Source: Glutamicibacter nicotianae (lineage in GTDB: Bacteria; Actinomycetota; Actinomycetes; Actinomycetales; Micrococcaceae). Taken from it: 64,000 nucleotides of DNA. The stretch covers positions 248,001 through 312,000 of the forward strand of contig NZ_BJNE01000002.1 of NCBI RefSeq assembly GCF_006539525.1. The letters run 5' to 3'. Made by a program: the position numbers and the translations under genes. Shown piece after piece: positions 59,160 through 64,000 of this stretch (the stretch's first letter is position 1; each line of letters starts with the position of its first letter). Below the pieces are notes generated by a model, which ran no database searches, was not told the origin of the DNA, and worked only from the letters and a program-made list of their open reading frames with translations.

Positions 59160-59165
59160 TAGAAT
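59160..59165 (+). promoter_or_regulatory. -10 element of a probable leaderless promoter
   Basis: TAGAAT is followed by seven bases (AGAGATT) and GTG at 59173, so transcription should begin at or beside the start codon of the membrane protein. The arrangement repeats that at 51337 and 54341. Confidence 0.5.
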
Positions 59166-59172
59166 AGAGATT

Positions 59173-59766
59173 GTGCCTGCACCAAAAACCACCCCAGTCC
59201 AAGCTTCAGATGTCTTCCGCCCAGTGTTCCTGCGCGGTCTGGCAGCCCTGGCCTATGCCCTGATGTCGATTTTCTGGATCGGCGCAGATGAGAAGGTCGT
59301 GACCTACTCGACGGCAGCGTTCCTCGTTGTCACTGGCGTATTCATGTGGCAGTACGTATCGGTGGAAAGCGCTCCTGAGAAGTCGCGCGCCCCCTACGCA
59401 CTGGGTGCTGGACTGATGCTCATGGCTGGCATCGCAACCATCTTCGTCAGCTCGATCACCTGGGTTGGCTACGTGGCAGCGTTCGCCTTCCTGGCAGCCG
59501 GCATTGCCGAACTCGTGGTCTTCGCCAAGCTCCGCGAGGCCTTCCCGCCGTTCAGGAACCAGCTGGTGACCGGCGCGGTGGGCGTGATCTTGGCCATTTC
59601 GCTGTGCTTCAGCGGCGGCCTGGATGCACACGCATTGTTCGGCCTGATTGGCGGCGGCACCATTGTTCTCGCGGTCTTCGCGCTGATTGCAGCCTTCGGC
59701 CATCGCCACGAGATGAAGGCGGCCGCACCGGCCACGACCAATACCCCGGACCAGGACAACAACTAG
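59173..59766 (+). CDS. HdeD-like multi-pass membrane protein
   Basis: A 197-residue protein with about six short hydrophobic helices in tandem pairs (GLAALAYALMSIFWIG; AAFLVVTGVFMWQYV; GLMLMAGIATIFVSSITWVGYVAAFAFLAAGIAELV; TGAVGVILAISLCFSGG; GGTIVLAVFALIAAFG) and a polar tail. The layout resembles HdeD/DUF308 proteins, but the match is loose. I use GTG 59173, which fits a leaderless transcript; ATG 59152 is an in-frame alternative. The next small gene begins 38 bases after its stop. Confidence 0.65.
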   Translation: MPAPKTTPVQASDVFRPVFLRGLAALAYALMSIFWIGADEKVVTYSTAAFLVVTGVFMWQYVSVESAPEKSRAPYALGAGLMLMAGIATIFVSSITWVGYVAAFAFLAAGIAELVVFAKLREAFPPFRNQLVTGAVGVILAISLCFSGGLDAHALFGLIGGGTIVLAVFALIAAFGHRHEMKAAAPATTNTPDQDNN

Positions 59767-59804
59767 TCCTCAGGTCAGCAGCAAGAGTAGAAACGGAGTT
59801 TCTG

Positions 59805-60098
59805 GTGGGAAACAATAAGAAGAAGCAACCGTGGAGCCAGTCAATCAAGGGCCCACTGAGCTTCTCGCTGATCTTGGGCCTTGTCTCCGGCGTGGTCGGC
59901 CTGATCAGCTCCACCGGCGGATCGCAGAATCCACTGCGCTTCGACATCGGCTTGGCGGCCTTCGGCATCGCCTTCGTCGCCAGCCTGCTGGTCATCTCGG
60001 TGTTGACCATGGCAGCCAAGGAAAATGATCCTGACCTTGGAAAGGGCACCGGGGTCAACCGATCCTCTGCCAATCCGGACAAGAAGTTTGAAGACTGA
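59805..60098 (+). CDS. Small two-TM membrane protein
   Basis: A 97-residue protein. The basic N-terminus (GNNKKKQPWSQSIK) is followed by two helices (PLSFSLILGLVSGVVGLISS and FDIGLAAFGIAFVASLLVISVLTMA) and a polar tail. GTG 59805 has GGAG six bases upstream. Probably co-transcribed with the HdeD-like gene. Function unknown. Confidence 0.7.
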   Translation: MGNNKKKQPWSQSIKGPLSFSLILGLVSGVVGLISSTGGSQNPLRFDIGLAAFGIAFVASLLVISVLTMAAKENDPDLGKGTGVNRSSANPDKKFED

Positions 60099-60123
60099 TA
60101 ATAAAGCTTAGCCACGCGGCATG

Positions 60124-60163
60124 ACGCGCTGGGACTGTCCATCCACAGATAGTCCCAGCGCGT
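60124..60163 (+). terminator. Rho-independent terminator
   Basis: ACGCGCTGGGACT (60124-60136) pairs perfectly with AGTCCCAGCGCGT (60151-60163) around a 14-base loop, followed by TGTCGTTT. It separates the small membrane-protein genes from the permease gene. Confidence 0.8.
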
Positions 60164-60224
60164 TGTCGTTTGCCGGGTCGGCCAATCGATGCGAAACGCC
60201 TCCAGCACGCACCAAGGATTTCGA

Positions 60225-61700
60225 GTGAGCAGCACGAGCAACACAGAGCAGCACAGCCATACCCCATTGGGCACGCAGCTGCGGCGGCGCAAATCCATCC
60301 AGGCGATGGCCAACGATGCGGCGGACAACGCCGGACTCGGAACGCTCAAGCGCTCGCTGGGTGTCACCCAGCTGGTCATGATCTCGGTTGGCGCCACCCT
60401 GGGCACCGGCATCCTGGTGATCCTCGGATCAGCCGTTCCGGTCGCCGGCCCGGCGATCTGGATCGCCTTCGTGCTGGCCGGCATCACCGCACTGCTCTCG
60501 GCGGTGTCCTACGCCGAAATGGCCGGCATGGTCCCGGTCTCCGGCTCCAGCTACTCCTATTCCTATGCCACCTTGGGCGAAGGCATGGCCTGGGTGTGCG
60601 GCTGGTGCCTGGTTCTGGAATACGCGGTGTCCGCGGCCGCGGTGGCGGTAGGCGCCGGGTCCTACGTGAACCAGACCCTGGAGATTTTCGGCCTCGCCTT
60701 GCCGCAAGCACTGGCCGCCGGCCCGGGCGAGGGCGGCATCATCAACCTCTCGGCACTGATTGTGGTCATCTTGGCCACCTTGCTGCTGGTCCGCGGTGCC
60801 CGTGAATCGGCCTTGGCCAACACCGTCATGGTGATCGTGAAGATCGCCATCCTCGTCTTCTTCGTGGTCGTCGCCTTCACCGCTTTCAATGCCGGCAACT
60901 TCGCGCCGCTGCTGCCCATGGGCGCCGCGGGCGTGACCGGTGCTGCCTCCATGGTCTTCTTCTCCTACATCGGCTTCGATGCCGCCTCGACCGCTGGCGA
61001 GGAAGCCAAGAACCCGCAGAAGGATCTGCCGCGGGCCATCATGATCGCCATGGTGCTGGTGACCGCCATCTACGTGCTGGTTGCCGTGGCGGCCATCGGC
61101 GCCCGGGAATGGGAGTGGTTCGCCGATTCGGAAGCCGCCCTGGTGCAAATCGTTTCAGAGATCACCGGGCAGAAGTGGATTGTCCTGGCCTTCGCCCTGG
61201 CCTCGGTGATCGCGATCGTTTCGGTGGTGCTCACCACCCTGTACGGCCAAACCCGCATCCTGCTGTCCATGGGCCGCGATGGCCTGATCCCGCGCTTCTT
61301 CGCCAAGGTCTCGCCGAGCACCCGCACCCCGGTCATCGGCACCTACGTCACCGGCGCGGTCGTGGCCATTGCCGCCTCGCTGATCCCGTTGGGCCAGCTG
61401 GCCGAAGCGACCAGCATCGGCACCCTCTTCGCCTTCTCGCTAGTGGGCGTCTCGGTGATCTACCTGCGCAAGACCCAGCCCGATATCCCGCGCACCTTCC
61501 GCGTCCCGCTGTATCCGGTGACTCCGATGCTGGGTATCGCTGCCTGCCTGTTCCTGATGTTCAATCTGGCCGGGATCACCTGGCTGGTCTTCGGAATCTG
61601 GATGGCCGTGGGCGCCGCGATCTATCTGGCCTATGGCCGGCGCAATTCGCGTCTGGGAGCGTTGGACTCCAAGGCGTATGAGGCGGAGCTGAACCTCTAA
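60225..61700 (+). CDS. APC-superfamily amino acid permease (CAT-like)
   Basis: A 491-residue transporter with about 12-14 helices. It has the family opening GVTQLVMISVGATLGTGILVILG and the block SMVFFSYIGFDAASTAGEEAKNPQKDLPRAI, which resembles the cationic amino acid transporter (CAT/YfnA) branch. GTG 60225 has AAGGA upstream. It stands alone after a terminator. Substrate unknown. Confidence 0.87.
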   Translation: MSSTSNTEQHSHTPLGTQLRRRKSIQAMANDAADNAGLGTLKRSLGVTQLVMISVGATLGTGILVILGSAVPVAGPAIWIAFVLAGITALLSAVSYAEMAGMVPVSGSSYSYSYATLGEGMAWVCGWCLVLEYAVSAAAVAVGAGSYVNQTLEIFGLALPQALAAGPGEGGIINLSALIVVILATLLLVRGARESALANTVMVIVKIAILVFFVVVAFTAFNAGNFAPLLPMGAAGVTGAASMVFFSYIGFDAASTAGEEAKNPQKDLPRAIMIAMVLVTAIYVLVAVAAIGAREWEWFADSEAALVQIVSEITGQKWIVLAFALASVIAIVSVVLTTLYGQTRILLSMGRDGLIPRFFAKVSPSTRTPVIGTYVTGAVVAIAASLIPLGQLAEATSIGTLFAFSLVGVSVIYLRKTQPDIPRTFRVPLYPVTPMLGIAACLFLMFNLAGITWLVFGIWMAVGAAIYLAYGRRNSRLGALDSKAYEAELNL

Positions 61701-61783
61701 ACCTTTCGTCATGCTCTGGGGTTGCGTGCGCTGAGGGCTAAGCTGTGTGGTGGACCACTATCGCAGCTCATGAAGGAAGCGAC

Positions 61784-62260
61784 ATGCACCAGGAACCGAT
61801 CAGCACCGCCGACCTCTACGACCAGCATGGAGATGCGCTGCAGTCCGTCTCCTTGCAGTTCCAGGACTTTGGCGGGCGGCTGTCCTTCTACGGGCCGGCA
61901 CGCACCGTGAAGTGCCATGAGGACAATGGCCTGGTCAAGGAAATCCTGAGCTTCCCGGGCAACGGCGCGGTGCTCGTGGTCGATGGGGGAGCGTCCCTGC
62001 GCTACGCACTGATGGGCGACATGATTGCAGAGAGCGCTGAAGCCAATGGCTGGGCCGGGGTCATCATCAGCGGCGCCGTGCGCGACCGGGCCGCACTGGC
62101 CGAACTGGAGCTGGGCATCAAGGCGCTGGGCAGCAACCCGCGCAAAACCGTCAAGCGCTCGCATGGCTCAGTGGACGAAGTCATCAGCATCGGGGACGTG
62201 AACATCCGTCCCGGCGCGATGGTGTACGCGGATATCGACGGGATTCTCGTCGAGCACTGA
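61784..62260 (+). CDS. rraA: RraA-family protein
   Basis: A 158-residue protein with the RraA core: STADLYDQHGDALQSVSLQFQDFGG, GNGAVLVVDGGASLRYALMGDMIAESA, NGWAGVIISGAVRD and NPRKTVKRSHGSVDEV. In E. coli RraA binds and inhibits RNase E. In actinobacteria it may instead act on RNase E/G or as an HMG/CHA-type aldolase homologue; the small size suits the regulator. GAAGGAAG precedes ATG 61784. Confidence 0.9.
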   Translation: MHQEPISTADLYDQHGDALQSVSLQFQDFGGRLSFYGPARTVKCHEDNGLVKEILSFPGNGAVLVVDGGASLRYALMGDMIAESAEANGWAGVIISGAVRDRAALAELELGIKALGSNPRKTVKRSHGSVDEVISIGDVNIRPGAMVYADIDGILVEH

Positions 62261-62276
62261 TCGCCGACCGGCGCCG

Positions 62277-62585
62277 CTAGGACTTGTCGCCGGCGCCTTC
62301 CCACTCCGCCTTGAACTCGTCGGTGCTCAACGTTTCCAGGTCCTCGCGGATCTGGACGACCAGACGTTCAGCCTCCTCGAGGCTGGAGGTCGTGATGCGC
62401 AGGACTACCGAATCGTCTTGGCGCGAATGCACGACAACCTGCGGCTCATTCGCTTCGTATTCGGCATCGCCCAAGGCTGCCGATGCCAGGGCTACAACCC
62501 AGCGGGCGGCGGCTTTCAGCGGGCCGCTCTCAGCAGCTTCGATCCGAGCCTCGTAATCATCCGAAGCGTGGGTTTCCTGAGTCAT
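62277..62585 (-). CDS. Small soluble protein, unknown function
   Basis: A 102-residue acidic protein. The N-terminal half is helical (YEARIEAAESGPLKAAARWVVALASAALGDAEYEANEP). The second half is alpha/beta-like (QVVVHSRQDDSVVLRITTSSLEEAERLVVQIREDLETLSTDEF). No family is recognised. It is convergent with rraA (16 bases between stops). It may be cotranscribed with the CGNR gene upstream (112-base gap). Confidence 0.65.
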   Translation of the reverse strand: MTQETHASDDYEARIEAAESGPLKAAARWVVALASAALGDAEYEANEPQVVVHSRQDDSVVLRITTSSLEEAERLVVQIREDLETLSTDEFKAEWEGAGDKS

Positions 62586-62697
62586 GGCCTGCCCCTTCCA
62601 CTACTGCAACTGCCGGTGTCCCGGTTGTGTGTTCATCATATGGCCCGCGCAAGGCAAAAGGCGAGGAGCATCGCCCAACTCGATTCAGGCCGGACGC

Positions 62698-63267
62698 TCA
62701 GCGGGCGGGCAGCTGCTGGCCCGAGCGCTTTGACGCCTTGCGCGCACGGTAGGCGCGCACATGCTCGCGGTTGGCACAGTTGCGGGTATCGCAGTACAGC
62801 TTGGAACGGTTGCGCGACAAATCCAGCAATGCCGCCTCGCAGTCCTTGGAGGCGCAGATGCGCAGCCGCTGCAAACCGCCGGAACGGATCACCTCGGCCA
62901 GCGCCATCGCGGCATCCACCGCCATCCGGTCGTAGAGCGGGGTGCTGTTGGTGGTGGCGTGCAGGTGGTAGCCCAGCGATTCGCTCTTGATCAGCTGCGG
63001 CTGGGCGTTGGCGTTGCGCAGGATGGCATTGACCCGGAACACCGATTCCTCTTCGGTGCCGATCCAGATGTTCTTCAGCTGGGAACGCAGCTGGCGGATG
63101 GAACGCAGCTCCGCCTGGTTGTGCGCGCGTGAGCCGTCGAAGTTCTCCGCGTCGAGGAACTCATCGAGATCAGCGACGGTGGAGAGCATATCGACGATTT
63201 GCACCTCGGTATTCAGCAGATTCACCACGGTCTTCAGCGACGCTTCGATATCTGGGGCAAAGGTCAT
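62698..63267 (-). CDS. CGNR zinc-finger regulator (ABATE domain)
   Basis: A 189-residue protein. The N-terminal helical domain (ABATE-like: ASLKTVVNLLNTEVQIVDMLSTVADLDEFL to VDAAMALAEVIRSG) is followed by a zinc finger CASKDCEAALLDLSRNRSKLYCDTRNCANREHVRAYRARK with four cysteines in the CGNR pattern. The finger is expected to bind DNA, and the family acts as transcriptional regulator. ATG 63267 has AGGA eight bases upstream. It is divergent from the EamA transporter gene, its likely target. Confidence 0.88.
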   Translation of the reverse strand: MTFAPDIEASLKTVVNLLNTEVQIVDMLSTVADLDEFLDAENFDGSRAHNQAELRSIRQLRSQLKNIWIGTEEESVFRVNAILRNANAQPQLIKSESLGYHLHATTNSTPLYDRMAVDAAMALAEVIRSGGLQRLRICASKDCEAALLDLSRNRSKLYCDTRNCANREHVRAYRARKASKRSGQQLPAR

Positions 63268-63340
63268 AATTCGTTCCTGGAGGGTGGGTGGATTGACTGC
63301 CACTCAAGCCTAACCGTATCGTCATGCTCATACCCCCATT

Positions 63341-63357
63341 TGCCCCTGAACGGGGCA
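63341..63357. promoter_or_regulatory. Inverted repeat between the CGNR regulator and EamA transporter
   Basis: TGCCCC (63341-63346) and GGGGCA (63352-63357) flank TGAAC, in the 114-base divergent gap, 25 bases before the EamA start. It is a candidate operator for the CGNR regulator or a leader hairpin. Confidence 0.35.
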
Positions 63358-63381
63358 TGAAATTCTGCGCGAAAGACCCTC

Positions 63382-64000
63382 ATGAGCGACCTGCCTACCC
63401 CCGGTGCGCCTGCAGCTTCCACCTACGCTGCGACCAGCCAGCCCAGCCAATCGAAGGGCATCTGGATTGCACTGGCCTCCTCGGCCGCCTTCGGGTTGTC
63501 GGGCTCCTTCGCCAAGGGGCTTTTCGAGGCCGGTTGGAGCCCTACCGCCGCGGTAGCCGCCCGCATGGCCGGCGCGGCACTGGTGCTGGCCATCCCGGCG
63601 CTGCTGGCAATGCGCGGACGGTGGGTGCTGCTGCGCACCAACTGGGTATCGATTGTGCTCTTCGGACTCTTCGGGGTGGGCGCCTGCCAGCTGTGCTATT
63701 TCCTGGCGGTGCAGCGATTGGATGTGGGCGTGGCCCTGTTGCTGGAATATCTTGCGCCGGTGCTGATTGTGCTGGTGCTGTGGGCCAGGCACCAGAAGCG
63801 CCCGTCCGTGGCGACCATCGCCGGAACCCTGCTGTCGCTGGCTGGGCTGGTAGCGGTGCTCGACCTGACCGGTTCGACACGTATCGATCCGATTGGCGTG
63901 CTCTGGGGACTGGGCGCGGCCATCGGGCTGACCGTCTACTTCTTCATCAGCGCCAAGGTTGATGGCGCGCTGCCGCCGATCATGCTCTCTGCCGGGGGCA
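63382..64000 (+). CDS. EamA-family transporter (3' end cut by window)
   Basis: ATG 63382 opens a frame that runs off the window after 206 codons. The protein has a polar N-terminus, then alternating helices beginning GIWIALASSAAFGLSGSFAKGLF, with EamA-type ALVLAIPALLAMRGRW and QLCYFLAVQRLDVGVALLLEYLAPVLIVLV segments. The family (RhaT/YdcZ-like drug/metabolite exporters) normally has ten helices in two repeats; about six are seen here. It is divergent from the CGNR regulator, which may control it. Confidence 0.85.
   Translation, partial: MSDLPTPGAPAASTYAATSQPSQSKGIWIALASSAAFGLSGSFAKGLFEAGWSPTAAVAARMAGAALVLAIPALLAMRGRWVLLRTNWVSIVLFGLFGVGACQLCYFLAVQRLDVGVALLLEYLAPVLIVLVLWARHQKRPSVATIAGTLLSLAGLVAVLDLTGSTRIDPIGVLWGLGAAIGLTVYFFISAKVDGALPPIMLSAGG

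Noticed and set aside
1-64000. CRISPR arrays, tRNA/rRNA genes, insertion sequences, attachment sites
   Set aside because: Looked for regularly spaced repeats, transposase motifs and tRNA-like cloverleaf stretches in the gaps; none seen by eye, though a tRNAscan/ISfinder run would be more reliable.

Overview
The window is chromosomal DNA of a high-G+C actinobacterium. Gene content and protein style point to the Micrococcaceae (Arthrobacter, Glutamicibacter, Paenarthrobacter group): Ku and LigD non-homologous end joining, Holin-X and DUF3618 proteins, a fused-ATPase ECF transporter, frequent GTG starts, and promoters of the form TAnnnT-N7-RTG that would give leaderless mRNAs. The genus is an inference. 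I found no rRNA, tRNA, CRISPR array or insertion sequence. Three stretches are visibly AT-richer than the rest (about 1-1000, 6430-7870 and 23770-24770) and look acquired or degenerate.

Layout. 1-725: the cut-off 5' part of a NaeI-family restriction endonuclease gene. 1.0-5.2 kb: a nucleoside hydrolase followed by a complete ECF importer (S, T and fused ATPase), probably a nucleoside-salvage unit, with a hairpin-rich leader before the S component. 5.3-6.4 kb: an Old Yellow Enzyme reductase. 6.5-7.6 kb: an AT-rich two-gene unit, a two-TM GAF-like sensor plus a small basic protein. 7.9-8.7 kb: a lipoprotein closely resembling cyclohexadienyl dehydratase (PheC). 8.8-15.2 kb: a peptide/nickel-type ABC importer and an MFS transporter, each preceded by a DtxR/IdeR-like iron box. 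15.2-22 kb: Vsr endonuclease, a butanediol-type dehydrogenase, two small membrane proteins, a photolyase with a palindromic operator, and a DUF3618/Holin-X/coiled-coil envelope operon.

22.3-30.8 kb: succinate-semialdehyde dehydrogenase, a frameshifted gene, a YbdK-type carboxylate-amine ligase, a Bcp peroxiredoxin, DUF4235, and divergent ligD and ku. 30.8-38.8 kb: a stress-like cluster of short genes: Zn alcohol dehydrogenase, SDR, CBS-domain and Rho-N-domain proteins, small acidic proteins, a Cys-rich mini-protein, isochorismatase and DUF421. 39-43.4 kb: a pterin dehydratase-VOC fusion, an M20 amidohydrolase with an MFS exporter, and an unknown protein. 43.4-47.5 kb: a heterodimeric ABC exporter with one degenerate ATP site, behind a three-half-site operator-like repeat.

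47.5-64 kb: LysR regulator, FUSC membrane protein, an SH3b/VanY D,D-carboxypeptidase, a CPBP protease with an MFS transporter, an unusual MBL-fold protein with an N-terminal zinc ribbon, a MATE pump, a GntR-MHS symporter-LldD unit for L-lactate (or a similar 2-hydroxy acid), small membrane proteins, an APC permease, RraA, a CGNR zinc-finger regulator and an EamA transporter cut by the window end. Overall this is a soil-type housekeeping and accessory region with DNA repair, stress, transport and envelope functions. The most distinctive signals are the iron-box transport locus, the PheC-like lipoprotein, the nucleoside-hydrolase/ECF unit and the GAF-like sensor pair.
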